Of a DNA stretch of 64,000 bases, positions 30,846 to 39,004 are shown piece after piece (position 1 is the stretch's first letter; each line of letters opens with the position of its first letter). The DNA is from Streptomyces sp. CA-278952 (GTDB lineage: Bacteria; Actinomycetota; Actinomycetes; Streptomycetales; Streptomycetaceae): the NCBI RefSeq assembly GCF_028747205.1, contig NZ_CP112880.1, positions 3,162,001 to 3,226,000 on the forward strand. The letters run 5' to 3'. The notes beneath the pieces are model-generated. The model did no database searches. It worked only from the letters and a program-made list of their open reading frames with translations, and had not been told where the DNA came from. A program made the translations under genes and the position numbers.

Positions 30846-31831
30846 CGCGCCGCCGGTCCACGGGCACCCTGCCGCGCGCGTACGGGGAACCGGACCGCGA
30901 CGAGGACACGTTCCGGCTGCGCGTGCCGCCGCCCCGGGCCCCGGGGCGCGCTCCGGGCCGCTCACGGTCGACGGCCCGCTCCCGGGTACGCCGCAGACGC
31001 CGCAACCGGCGCCGGGCGGCCTCGCTCACCGTGCTGGCCCTCGTGGTCGTGGCGGGCGCGGCCCTGCTGGTCGGCCGCCCCTGGCAGGACGGGGGCGGGC
31101 CGGCGGACACGGCGGCGCCGAACTCGTCCCGTACGGCACCGGCGGGTGGACCGGACAACGCGTCGGAGCCGCTGGAGGACCCTTCTGCGTCGACTCCCCC
31201 GCCGTCCCCGTCCCCGAAGCCCTCCGCCTCGGCCTCGGCCAAGAAGGACGCCGACGTCCGGGCCGAGGACATCCCCGCCTCGGGCCCCGGCACGTTCACC
31301 GTGGCCCGTGCGGGGGTCGACCCGAAGGGCAGGGGGAGCGCCTACCGGGTCGAGGTGGAGAACGGCAGCGGCGTCGACCCCGACCGGGCCGCCGCGGAGA
31401 TAGCCGCCGTCCTCGCCCACCCACGCGGCTGGGGCCACGGCGGCGAGCACACGTTCCGCCAGGTCGCCGACGGACCGGCCGGGCTGGTGATCAAGATCGC
31501 CACCCCGGCGACCACGGACCGGATCTGCGGCGAGTACGGACTGAGGACGCGCGGCGAGGTCAACTGCCGGGTCGGCGAGACGGTGGTGGCCAACCTGAAG
31601 CGCTGGCAGCTCGGTTCACCGCAGTTCGACGGGCCCGTAACGGAGTACCGGGCGCTGATCGTCAACCACGAGGTCGGCCACTGGCTGGGGCGCGGCCACG
31701 AGACCTGCCCGGGGAAGGGGCTCCCCGCTCCCGCGATGATGCAGCAGATCGACGGGTTGAAGGGCTGCGTCGCCAACGCCTGGCCCTACGACACGAAGGG
31801 ACGCTACCTGGGCGGCCCGAAGGTTCCGTGA
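30842..31831 (+). CDS. DUF3152 membrane-anchored protein with metzincin zinc motif
   Basis: 329 aa. Basic N-terminus, one membrane span (about 59-77), a Pro/Ser linker, then a DUF3152 domain (about 130-329). Residues 276-286 read HEVGHWLGRGH, an exact HExxHxxGxxH motif, followed about 13 residues later by PAMMQ, which could be the Met-turn of metzincin proteases. It is therefore probably an extracytoplasmic zinc peptidase. GTG at 30842 overlaps the previous stop (GTGA). With the upstream sigma factor and membrane protein it may form an envelope-stress module (inference). Confidence 0.8.
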   Translation: MTRRRSTGTLPRAYGEPDRDEDTFRLRVPPPRAPGRAPGRSRSTARSRVRRRRRNRRRAASLTVLALVVVAGAALLVGRPWQDGGGPADTAAPNSSRTAPAGGPDNASEPLEDPSASTPPPSPSPKPSASASAKKDADVRAEDIPASGPGTFTVARAGVDPKGRGSAYRVEVENGSGVDPDRAAAEIAAVLAHPRGWGHGGEHTFRQVADGPAGLVIKIATPATTDRICGEYGLRTRGEVNCRVGETVVANLKRWQLGSPQFDGPVTEYRALIVNHEVGHWLGRGHETCPGKGLPAPAMMQQIDGLKGCVANAWPYDTKGRYLGGPKVP

Positions 31832-32155
31832 CCTGCGTCAGACACGACGTACGGGACAAACTCCGGATCAATCGGCGATTCGTGAAGAATGCCCGACTCT
31901 GGGGCAGAAACCTTCTGACAGTGACCGGAGATCACTCCCGTCGTGCGGGGAGAGTGCGTTGCTCGGGAGTGAGAAAAAGATCGATCCAGCCAGCAGAACT
32001 CCGACCAGGAGAATGCCGCCCGTAGGGGGGACCAGGGCCGATTCCGAGCGACTCGACCCGCCCCCTTCCCTCCCGGTGGTCCGGCACCCACGGCATTGAC
32101 GTAGATGGCCACGTTCGCACCCATCGCACACGGGGACAGCTCGGCGCGAGCCGAG
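31832..32155. other. Gene-poor gap at start of accessory region
   Basis: 324 bp. On the - strand a short open frame has a plausible membrane segment (PPTGGILLVGVLLAGSIFFS, about 32000-32050), while a different frame offers the only likely start (MGANVAIYVNAVG, about 32120). This may be a frameshifted remnant; I do not call a gene. Confidence 0.3.
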
Positions 32156-32157
32156 CT
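32138..32157 (-). terminator. Hairpin at the end of the SdpI-like gene
   Basis: Perfect 8-bp stem AGCTCGGC / GCCGAGCT with a GCGA loop, abutting the stop codon. Confidence 0.5.
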
Positions 32158-32542
32158 ATCTGTCTGAATGACCGACTGCACATGCAGCTGAATTCGCCTT
32201 GATCGCTGCTGTGGTGAGAAGTGTGAGAACGCCTACTAGCCCGGCCGACGGGACGATGATGACAGTCGCATTCTCGGTATCGCTCAGCGTGAACGCCAGG
32301 CCGAGTGCCAACGAAATGGCACCTGTGACATAGGCGGTAAGGAAGGTTACCGTCAGCATCGGAGCCGCGGAGACGTGCCCTGCTTGCCATGCACGGTCGG
32401 AGGACATCGTCGCCTTAGTGCGAATTCCCATCACGGAATTACTTTCAATACTGCCGCTCGCAACTTGGCTCTTCATGTAATGAATCACCGCGCCCAGCAC
32501 CATCAATCCCGCGCCGAAAGTGAATCCCGCGACCGGATCCAT
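32156..32542 (-). CDS. SdpI-family membrane protein
   Basis: 128 aa with three hydrophobic segments and the SdpI motif GIRTKATMSSDRAWQAGH after the first. In Bacillus SdpI is both immunity protein and signal transducer for the SdpC toxin. No sdpABC homologue is in the window, so the role is open. The ATG at 32542 has GGAGG 8 nt upstream. Base composition is clearly less GC-rich than in the neighbouring core genes, which fits transfer. Confidence 0.75.
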   Translation of the reverse strand: MDPVAGFTFGAGLMVLGAVIHYMKSQVASGSIESNSVMGIRTKATMSSDRAWQAGHVSAAPMLTVTFLTAYVTGAISLALGLAFTLSDTENATVIIVPSAGLVGVLTLLTTAAIKANSAACAVGHSDR

Positions 32543-32900
32543 TGCTTTTCCTCCAAGAGCATAGATCGGCACTCCCCGTCCAGAGAGGCCTTACGCCATT
32601 GGCAGGGATCAGATCGCCTGCCAACACGCCGAATCCTCCCCCACTCCCCGCATTTGCCCGAACCTCAAGCGGGGCATTGCAGTGTCGCGAGAGTAACGTG
32701 ATCGTTTGGAATAGCTTGAGATGGATTCAAGGCACTCGCGATGGATACATGGCGTATTACAGGTGGTTTGCATCCTGCACCGATTCGAGTGGAAGCCCGC
32801 AAGTGCCTAAAATTGTCAAGCATGCTTAATCTCGGCCAATGGGGACTCTTCACCCAGTTCCGCAGGGTCTCCGACGAACCCGGGACGGTTCACTCGCAGT
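32543..32900. other. Low-GC intergenic region
   Basis: 358 bp between two - strand genes, noticeably AT-richer than the rest of the window (about 32690-32830). No convincing gene, repeat or RNA was recognised; it should contain the promoter of the SdpI-like gene. Confidence 0.4.
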
Positions 32901-33617
32901 TCAGGAGGACGGTGCGTCCGGGTTCGGCTTGCGCCTCACCTCAGTCACGGACACGCTCTCGTCTTCGGGGGCGCCGAAGGGTTCCGCGATCACGCCTGTT
33001 CCGGTGCCGATGACTTCCACTGCCAGGCCGGAGCCCATGAACCGAAGGTCCACTCGGGCGCGCGGGCCGCCGCCGAGGTCGGGCATCTTGTGGATGCGGT
33101 CGGTACGGTATCCGGCGGCGATAATGGTCTGCTGAAGTGTGCTGTAGGTGGTGTGCGACTCTCCGGCTGCTTTGGTGGTCAGGCGCTCGGCGTGCTTGGC
33201 GCCTGCGCACTTTTCGATTTCGCCGAGTTCGACTTCCTGGGGTGGGCCGGACTGCATGGGCTTGTCGGGCATCTCATTTGACTCATCGACGGGGATGGGT
33301 ATGTCGCCGTTCGCATCAGGTGTCCCGGCGGGCTTGTCGGTGCGGGGGGCTACACCGCTGGGGATGCCGCCGGGCAGTGTCCCGGGATCTGGTGCGGCGC
33401 CGCTGCCGCTGGGGGCGTCGGGGGAGCATTGGCGCGCGAACTTGTTGAGGATGTCGAGGAACTGCTTATCGGTGGGCTGCCGGGCGGGCGAGGCGGAGAC
33501 CTGGGAGCCGACCGGGGCGGTGGATGTGGATGAGGCTGTCTGGGTGCCGCAGGCGGTCAGGGCGAGGGAGCCCGCAGCCGCTATGACGACGGACACAGTG
33601 AAGCGCATTGATGGCAT
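32901..33617 (-). CDS. Putative lipoprotein, function unknown
   Basis: 238 aa. Lipoprotein signal MPSMRFTVSV... with lipobox LTAC, so Cys23 would be acylated and the protein anchored outside the membrane. A Pro/Gly-rich middle (DPGTLPGGIPSG) is followed by a region with one further Cys (EIEKCAGAKHAERL). No known domain recognised. ATG at 33617 or 33608; neither has a strong Shine-Dalgarno. An inverted repeat lies 34 bp upstream. Confidence 0.6.
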   Translation of the reverse strand: MPSMRFTVSVVIAAAGSLALTACGTQTASSTSTAPVGSQVSASPARQPTDKQFLDILNKFARQCSPDAPSGSGAAPDPGTLPGGIPSGVAPRTDKPAGTPDANGDIPIPVDESNEMPDKPMQSGPPQEVELGEIEKCAGAKHAERLTTKAAGESHTTYSTLQQTIIAAGYRTDRIHKMPDLGGGPRARVDLRFMGSGLAVEVIGTGTGVIAEPFGAPEDESVSVTEVRRKPNPDAPSS

Positions 33618-33650
33618 AGATGAATCTTTGCCACACGCTCCCATGGGGCG

Positions 33651-33670
33651 CATGAGTAAACGTACTCATG
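33651..33670. promoter_or_regulatory. Inverted repeat CATGAGTA-AACG-TACTCATG
   Basis: Perfect 8-bp arms, 34 bp upstream of the lipoprotein start. A related ATGAGTACTC lies at 38810-38819 upstream of the unknown gene ending at 38253. Possibly a local operator. Confidence 0.4.
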
Positions 33671-33720
33671 GCTTGATCACGGGCCGCCAGTAGTCGTCGA
33701 GATCTGTGGACCGATTGATC

Positions 33721-33868
33721 TCAGTCCCGTCGTGATGGCTTGATTTCGACGAGTTCGGTTGTGAAGCCGTCATCGTTCTCCAGGAACGGCCCCGGCCTCC
33801 CCGACCTGGGAGTCGTCCTCGTGGAAGGTGACGTCCGGGTCGGATCAGGCGGGCTCGGTGCTGGTCAT
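33721..33868 (-). pseudogene. Decayed small ORF (about 49 codons)
   Basis: AGGAG precedes ATG at 33868 by 11 nt. The reading is MTSTEPA, a TGA, SDPDVTFHEDDSQVGEAGAVP, then a one-base shift into ENDDGFTTELVEIKPSRRD and a stop at 33721. One nonsense change plus one inserted base restores a continuous acidic peptide. It is on the same strand as, and downstream of, the phosphotransferase-LDH-HprK operon. It could be the remains of a small partner protein or peptide precursor; this is inference. Confidence 0.35.
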
Positions 33869-33903
33869 GACGGGGTGGTTCTCCTGTCGGTGCCCTCTCA
33901 GGC

Positions 33904-34308
33904 TCACCCGCCGAAGCGGGAAGTCTCACCCAAGGCCGACAGAGAGGGACTCGATGACCGTCCCAGGACCATTCGGCAAGCTACCTGTTCCCGTACGAAC
34001 GGCGATGCATCGGCGATCCACTCGCCTACTGCCAGCAGCGATGTCGCCCCGGACAGGACGGCGCAGGCGACGAGGGCGAGGACGACGGTCGGCCGGTGGC
34101 GCACTCCGCGCGGATCGCGCGGGTCGGGCACCTCGGCCAGCCGCTCCAGCAAACCGGCGAACTCCCCGTCCCCGGCCTCGGGGCGATCACGAAGTTGGTC
34201 AAGGGCCGCCGGGATCGGCGATGATACGCAGGCAGGCACCTTGCTGTCGCACGGTGAACAGTCCGCCCCGTCGAGCTCCCGCAGCTCGACGTCGACGTCG
34301 ACGTCCAT
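33904..34308 (-). pseudogene. ISAs1-type transposase, N-terminal fragment
   Basis: The stretch GEFAGLLERLAEVPDPRDPRGVRHRPTVVLALVACAVLSG... is the DDE_Tnp_1-associated N-terminal domain of ISAs1-family transposases. Similarity ends after ADASPFVREQV, and the frame stops without any DDE catalytic part, so the element is dead. It lies directly between the HprK-like gene and the decayed small ORF. No inverted ends were recognised. Confidence 0.7.
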
Positions 34309-34357
34309 GACGCCCACCGTCCGGGGCGCGGGAGCCTGTTGGGCATGGCGCCCGGTG

Positions 34358-35497
34358 TCAGATCGCCTCCGCGGCCTTCCGTAGGGCGGCAACGCTCGCC
34401 GGAACGTCGTGGCTCAGCCGGACCGTCCGGTGAGGCAGCACGGCGAGCCGGGCCGACACCTCATCCCGAGCGCTCCGCAGCCCACCGCCGTCCACACCTC
34501 CGGCCAGCTCGAAGATGTCGGGGTAGCGGTCCTCCGTAGCGCCGCTCATGAAGTCGTCGTCCTCCAACGCCCGCACCGCACCGCCGACCACATCGGGCGA
34601 GGACTCGGCGTCGACCCGGGGGAAGAGGAGCGCCGCAGCGCGGCCACCCGTGGCCAGCTCGACCCCGAACAGGCTCGTGAACTGGTCCGGGAACACCTGG
34701 ACCTTCTTCTCCCGCCGCTTCCCGTCTTCCCACAGGGGCGTGAAATCGCCGGCGAGGAGGGCCGTCGTCACCGCGTCGTGCTGCGTCGGATGGAAGGCTC
34801 CGCCCCTTCTGACGTGGCCGCGTGCAGCGGCACCCCACCCCAACGATTCCAGCAGGCCGAGGCCGACCGCAGCGGCAGACGGCCACGGCACCACCTCCAC
34901 GCCCCGGGTACCGGTCGGCCGGACCAGCACCCGGTCGTTGGCCAGGAGCTGCCAACCGGAAGAGGCGAGCAGCAGGGCCGTCGTGGTCTTCCCCGCGCCT
35001 TTCCCGCCGAACGCGAGGAGCGTCGCCCCGTCCTGCGGGCGTACGACCGCCGAGGAGTGAAGCACTGCCCACCCGTCCCGCAGGAGGTGACCCCGGATCA
35101 CCTCGCGGGCCACACGCGCGGTAGCGAGGGAGAGTTCCACGACGCCGATGCCCGTGAGCGTGAGCCGGCCGGAGAGGGGGCTGCTGCGGTACGCGATCGC
35201 TTCGTCCGGCGACGTCGCGATGACGTCCTCACCGTCCCGGGCAACGAGCATCCGGTGCCGCGCGTACTCGACCTCTTCCGTGTGCCGCCCGTCGTGGACC
35301 AGGAGGGTCAGCGCCTGGTACGCCTCCGGGTCGACGTCCGCCACAAGGACAGCCCCCGCACACACCGTGGCGGCTTCGACGGAGGTCGCGTTCCACCACT
35401 GGCCGAAGTACCGAGCCGCCCAGTCCGTCACCTCCGATCGGTTGCTCATGACGGTGACTGCCGCAGCAGCGGCCTCCAGCCGGGTAGCGGTGATCAT
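34358..35497 (-). CDS. HprK-like serine kinase
   Basis: 379 aa. The C-terminal two thirds resemble the HPr kinase fold: HSSAVV at about 147-152, a P-loop FGGKGAGKTTTALLLA (Walker A about 164-171), and LLANDRVLV with a Walker-B Asp near 188. The N-terminal part is not conserved HPr-kinase sequence. No PTS HPr gene is nearby. Relatives phosphorylate small molecules or peptides (for example a lasso-peptide kinase in paeninodin biosynthesis). ATG at 35497 overlaps the previous stop by 4 bp, so it is translationally coupled. Substrate unknown. Confidence 0.75.
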   Translation of the reverse strand: MITATRLEAAAAAVTVMSNRSEVTDWAARYFGQWWNATSVEAATVCAGAVLVADVDPEAYQALTLLVHDGRHTEEVEYARHRMLVARDGEDVIATSPDEAIAYRSSPLSGRLTLTGIGVVELSLATARVAREVIRGHLLRDGWAVLHSSAVVRPQDGATLLAFGGKGAGKTTTALLLASSGWQLLANDRVLVRPTGTRGVEVVPWPSAAAVGLGLLESLGWGAAARGHVRRGGAFHPTQHDAVTTALLAGDFTPLWEDGKRREKKVQVFPDQFTSLFGVELATGGRAAALLFPRVDAESSPDVVGGAVRALEDDDFMSGATEDRYPDIFELAGGVDGGGLRSARDEVSARLAVLPHRTVRLSHDVPASVAALRKAAEAI

Positions 35498-36399
35498 GCG
35501 GGGATCCTCTCGGTCGGGTCAGGCAGACGGGTGTAGGCGTCGCGGAGACTGCTGGCCGCGGAGTCCAGGCACAGGAGTTCGTGACGAGTGAGCGAGGGAA
35601 GGCACGGGGTGGCCACACCCCCGGTGAAGCGCAGCGGGATGCCGAGCCACACGTCCCCGTACGGAACGGACAGCTCCTCGATACCGTCGACCAGGCCGAG
35701 GACCTTGCGGAGCGTCGACAGCACGGCACCGGCGGGGCCGCAGCGCGTGCGGCCGCTCCCGGCCCGGATCAGCGCCGGCCGCTGCCGGAGGTCTTCCGCG
35801 ACAGCGCGGGCGGTGGCCGTCACCGGGTTGCCGTTCACGGTCGTGGTGGACAGGCACGGCACCGCGAGGTCGCCGTGCTCCCCGATCACATGGCCCTCGA
35901 CCCGTTCCGGGGAGACCTGGGCGTACCGGGCCAGGAGAAGCCGGTACCGGGCCGAGTCGAGGTTCGATCCGATCCCGTAGACCCGAGCGCACGCGGACAC
36001 CTGGGCGAAGCGGCGGGCCATCAGGTCCACCGGGTTGGTGACAACGAGGACGGCGCCCGGATACCCGCGTAGCTCCCTTGCCAGGGTGGTGACCGCGGGG
36101 GCGTTTGCCCTGGCACCGCCGCGACGTATGTCCCGGGCGTTCGTGTTCGTGAAGTCGGTGCGCAGGGTGACCACGACGGCGTCGCACGCGTTGAGGTCCG
36201 CGGTATCGCCGGCCTCGACCTGAGTGCGCGACCGGACGGACAGGGCCAGGTCCTGGAGATCGGCGACCAGTCCGCGCGCCTGCTCCTGCCGCCTGGACAC
36301 GACGACGAGCCGCTCGGCAAGCGCCACCGACACCAGGCCGGTTGCCAGGGCCTGACCGACCGCGCCCGCGCCGATGACTCCCACCACCGGCCCGGTCAC
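35494..36399 (-). CDS. Lactate/malate dehydrogenase-family protein
   Basis: 301 aa. N-terminal NAD-binding motif GVIGAGAVGQ (about 7-16), TNPVD (121-125), the catalytic DSARYR (Asp148, Arg151) and GEHGD with catalytic His175. The substrate loop (TLRTDFTNTNARDIRRGG) does not match the usual LDH or MDH pattern, so the 2-hydroxy or 2-oxo acid it uses is unclear. GTG at 36399 in a GTGA overlap with the upstream gene. The tight operon suggests specialised rather than central metabolism. Confidence 0.8.
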   Translation of the reverse strand: MTGPVVGVIGAGAVGQALATGLVSVALAERLVVVSRRQEQARGLVADLQDLALSVRSRTQVEAGDTADLNACDAVVVTLRTDFTNTNARDIRRGGARANAPAVTTLARELRGYPGAVLVVTNPVDLMARRFAQVSACARVYGIGSNLDSARYRLLLARYAQVSPERVEGHVIGEHGDLAVPCLSTTTVNGNPVTATARAVAEDLRQRPALIRAGSGRTRCGPAGAVLSTLRKVLGLVDGIEELSVPYGDVWLGIPLRFTGGVATPCLPSLTRHELLCLDSAASSLRDAYTRLPDPTERIPA

Positions 36400-37604
36400 C
36401 GCAGGTCCAGCGTGGTGTGCTCGACCTCGTTGAAGATGGCGTCGATCAGGCCGAGCCCCGTCATCGACCCGATGAGGAGACCGCTGACCCGGTCCACGAC
36501 CGTCGCGATCCGACGCCCCTGCGACATCAGCGTCCGCTGGTGGGCCGACAAGGGGAAGCCGGACGGCGCACTCAGGCACGACGTCAGGTAGTTCGTGGTG
36601 TCCATCAGCCACAGGACCATGACCTCGCGCAGCCGATCGACCCGATCCGTCTTGGGCATGCCTGCGAAATATCGGCTCAAGGTGTCCAACCCCCCCTGGG
36701 TGATCTGCCGTTCGACGCGCAGCTCGTGGTGGCACAGGGCCAGCATCAGAGTTCGGCCGCAGAGCTTCGCCACGTCGGGCTGCGGTCCGGCCGCCCACTG
36801 GAGCGCCGGGTCGATGAACGTCAGCCGGTGGCCGCCGAGAATGACGTGCTCGGGCTTGAGGTCCCCGAACACGGCAGTCCGGTGCCTGGCAGGGATCGCG
36901 GTCGTGAGCCGCAACAGTCGGCGTACCGCGCTCTCGATAAGGCCGACGACCGCCAGGCGTTCATTCTCCGGAAGTCCGCTGTCCCGGCCGAGGCCGACGA
37001 CGTACCCCGCTACGGCCGGACCGTTGAACTTCCGGAGGAACACGTCCACGATGTTGCGCTCGTTTATCGGCCACGCGCCCCGCAGGTACCGCGCCCCCTG
37101 GTCGCCGTGCAGTTCCTTCAGCGACAGCAAAACCGAGTCCAGTAAGGCGGCGGTGTCCCAGGGGCGCGCGGTGATCTCCTCCGCAACCGTCGTCCCCGGC
37201 ACCGCCTTGGTGAACAGGACGCCTGCTCGGAATGTGGCGCCCTCGCACACCCGGGGCCGCCCGAGCTCCCGCAGGAATTCCAGGTGCTGGTACTCCCGCC
37301 GCGTCACCAAGTCGGCGCTCCTGGTGTACGAGTGCTGCGCCTCCAGTACGTCGTCCCACGTCCCCCGCGCGCCGCGCAAGATCGACACCAGCGACGAACC
37401 CAGCCAGCTGTATTTGGCATACATCTCCTCGCCGTCGACCGTCACCGAGCAGACGTAGGAAGTGACGCTCGGGCACTGCGGCCCCAGGACAGCACCACGG
37501 CCCGGCCAGAGGTCATCGGCCGTGAGCGTGATCGCCCTCCGGCTCGCCTCATACAGCTGCTCTGCCTTCATTGCTGTGTCCCCGCTCGTGGTCAGCGTCA
37601 TCAA
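36396..37604 (-). CDS. APH-like phosphotransferase
   Basis: 402 aa of the aminoglycoside-phosphotransferase/choline-kinase fold. Brenner-type catalytic loop FGDLKPEHVILGG (about 246-258, Asp248; the usual His is Phe) and FIDPAL (Asp265) for metal binding; MYAKYS may hold the ATP Lys. No resistance gene signature. First gene of the operon with the dehydrogenase and HprK-like kinase. ATG at 37604 has AGGAAG 8 nt upstream; an inner ATG at 37571 with GGGGA 7 nt upstream is equally possible. Confidence 0.78.
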   Translation of the reverse strand: MMTLTTSGDTAMKAEQLYEASRRAITLTADDLWPGRGAVLGPQCPSVTSYVCSVTVDGEEMYAKYSWLGSSLVSILRGARGTWDDVLEAQHSYTRSADLVTRREYQHLEFLRELGRPRVCEGATFRAGVLFTKAVPGTTVAEEITARPWDTAALLDSVLLSLKELHGDQGARYLRGAWPINERNIVDVFLRKFNGPAVAGYVVGLGRDSGLPENERLAVVGLIESAVRRLLRLTTAIPARHRTAVFGDLKPEHVILGGHRLTFIDPALQWAAGPQPDVAKLCGRTLMLALCHHELRVERQITQGGLDTLSRYFAGMPKTDRVDRLREVMVLWLMDTTNYLTSCLSAPSGFPLSAHQRTLMSQGRRIATVVDRVSGLLIGSMTGLGLIDAIFNEVEHTTLDLR

Positions 37605-37744
37605 CCGTTCTTCCTCGGCTCGCGTTCATGTGTCGGCCGGGCGCGGCACAGCCGGGCCACGTACGGCTAGTTCTGGGGGCTTCCGAGACGGATCGCCGTG
37701 AGGAGCGAGGCAGGGCGGTCCAGTGCAGGACCTGTGCTGTTCGC

Positions 37745-38167
37745 TCACCCACCGGGCGTGGCCTCCAGGCCGAGCGTGGCCCAAACGCGTTTCCCCCACG
37801 GCAGGAGGTCGACGCCCCACTGGCCGCCGCTCAGCGTCTTCACGATCTCCAGGCCCCGCCCGGACTCCTGATCGCTGCCGGCATCCCGTGGCACCGGCCT
37901 GCCTTTCGACAGGTCGACCACGGCGACCCGGACCCGTCCCTCCCCGAGCCGGGTCACGGTCACCCGGACCGAATCCCCCCGGCGGGCGTGAAGCACGGCG
38001 TTCGTCAGCAGCTCGCTGACGACCAGCTCGGCGTCGTCCTGCACATCGGTAAGCCCCCACACGTCCAGGGCCAGGCGCACCAGTCGCCGCGCACGGTGCA
38101 CGGATTCAGCGACTCTCGGCAGCGTCTCGGTGTACGCGGGCATCCGGCCCGCTACGGTCTCGATCAT
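37745..38167 (-). CDS. RsbW/SpoIIAB-like ATP-binding protein
   Basis: 140 aa, HATPase_c_2 type. N-box ELVVSELLTNAVLHA and G-box GRGLEIVKTL are present. Such proteins act as anti-sigma kinases or partner XRE regulators in Streptomyces. GGAG lies 8 nt before the ATG at 38167. Same strand as the downstream operon, 140 bp before it. Confidence 0.85.
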   Translation of the reverse strand: MIETVAGRMPAYTETLPRVAESVHRARRLVRLALDVWGLTDVQDDAELVVSELLTNAVLHARRGDSVRVTVTRLGEGRVRVAVVDLSKGRPVPRDAGSDQESGRGLEIVKTLSGGQWGVDLLPWGKRVWATLGLEATPGG

Positions 38168-38252
38168 GACGAGCGCTCCGATCCTTCTGGATGAGCGTCT
38201 GCGGACTGCCAGGGGAGTCGACACCACGGGCGCGGCCACGCGAAGCAGCGAC

Positions 38253-38786
38253 TCAAGCACCACGGCCGCCGCCCAGGCTGCTGTTGAGGACGTCGTGACC
38301 GTGGTTGACCAAGGTGGCGAGCGGCTGTTGGCCGCACAGCGCTCCGGGGCCGCCCGGGGGCACCACCCACCACACAGCACCCTGATCGGGGCGAACGTTC
38401 CCCGGGGCCGGAACCTCCAGCAGCGCCTTACGGTGGTGCGCCACTGAGCCGCGGACACCCCACGCCCTGGCCACGGACGCCGGGACCAGGGCGACGTAGC
38501 CGGGCTCACGTCCGAACTTCTGCTCGGCGTAGAAGACCGGCCCGCCGCACAGGCGCGTCCGCAGCGGATCCGCGCACTTGACCGGGTCGTCCAGGAGGAG
38601 CGCGGCGTGCACCACGGCGGCCCGGACGAGGACTGCGCCGAACAGGGCACAGGGCGATAGGAACGTGATGCCGTCTTCGGCCCAGTCGGCTCGTGCTGCC
38701 CGGACCGACGAAGCCGCCCCCAGCAGCCAGTGCTCGCCGGCGAGCGTCCGCTCCCGCGAGATGCCTTTTCCAGTTAGATCAGTCAT
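38253..38786 (-). CDS. Conserved hypothetical protein
   Basis: 177 aa, not recognised as a named family. It has the pattern HWLLGAASSVRAARADWAEDGITFLSPC...GGPVFYAEQ...YVALVPASVARAW...PGALC seen in many unnamed Streptomyces proteins beside XRE/HATPase genes (from memory). Three or four Cys, no membrane segment. The Shine-Dalgarno before ATG 38786 is weak. Divergent from the XRE gene. Confidence 0.65.
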   Translation of the reverse strand: MTDLTGKGISRERTLAGEHWLLGAASSVRAARADWAEDGITFLSPCALFGAVLVRAAVVHAALLLDDPVKCADPLRTRLCGGPVFYAEQKFGREPGYVALVPASVARAWGVRGSVAHHRKALLEVPAPGNVRPDQGAVWWVVPPGGPGALCGQQPLATLVNHGHDVLNSSLGGGRGA

Positions 38787-38931
38787 CGCGTCAACTCTGC
38801 GATACGGAAATGAGTACTCTCACGCACGGCGACTCCTAGTCAGTCGTCACCCCGGGCAGGCGGGCGTCACCGCGCATGGGGCCTTGACGTCCGAGAGTCC
38901 TTCTCCTGCGAGTGCTCCGCCTGCCCATCGC

Positions 38932-38956
38932 GGGTGTACCCATGATGGGTACACCC
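38932..38956. promoter_or_regulatory. Perfect 25-bp palindrome upstream of the XRE gene
   Basis: Arms GGGTGTACCCAT and ATGGGTACACCC around a single central G. It lies 48 bp before the XRE start, in the divergent region. The symmetry and position point to an operator for a dimeric regulator, most simply autoregulation. Confidence 0.65.
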
Positions 38957-39004
38957 CCGTGGGTGCCCCCCGTGCACAGTGGGACGAGCAGGCAGGAGAG
39001 CCGC

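Noticed and set aside
29283..30965. 560-codon - strand frame over the sigma-factor operon
   Set aside because: Low-complexity Gly/Arg/Pro content and no start signal; the + strand ECF genes are clearly real.
33666..33929. 87-codon - strand ORF with Arg/Gly-rich start
   Set aside because: Overlaps the better-supported decayed small ORF in another frame; composition is shadow-like and no start signal is seen.
36396..37604. Aminoglycoside-resistance gene
   Set aside because: Only the fold-level APH motif is present, the usual His of the catalytic loop is Phe, and the operon context is not resistance.
38912..39004. Longer N-terminus for the XRE regulator
   Set aside because: It would run through the palindrome and lacks a Shine-Dalgarno; ATG 39005 has AGGAG 6 nt upstream.
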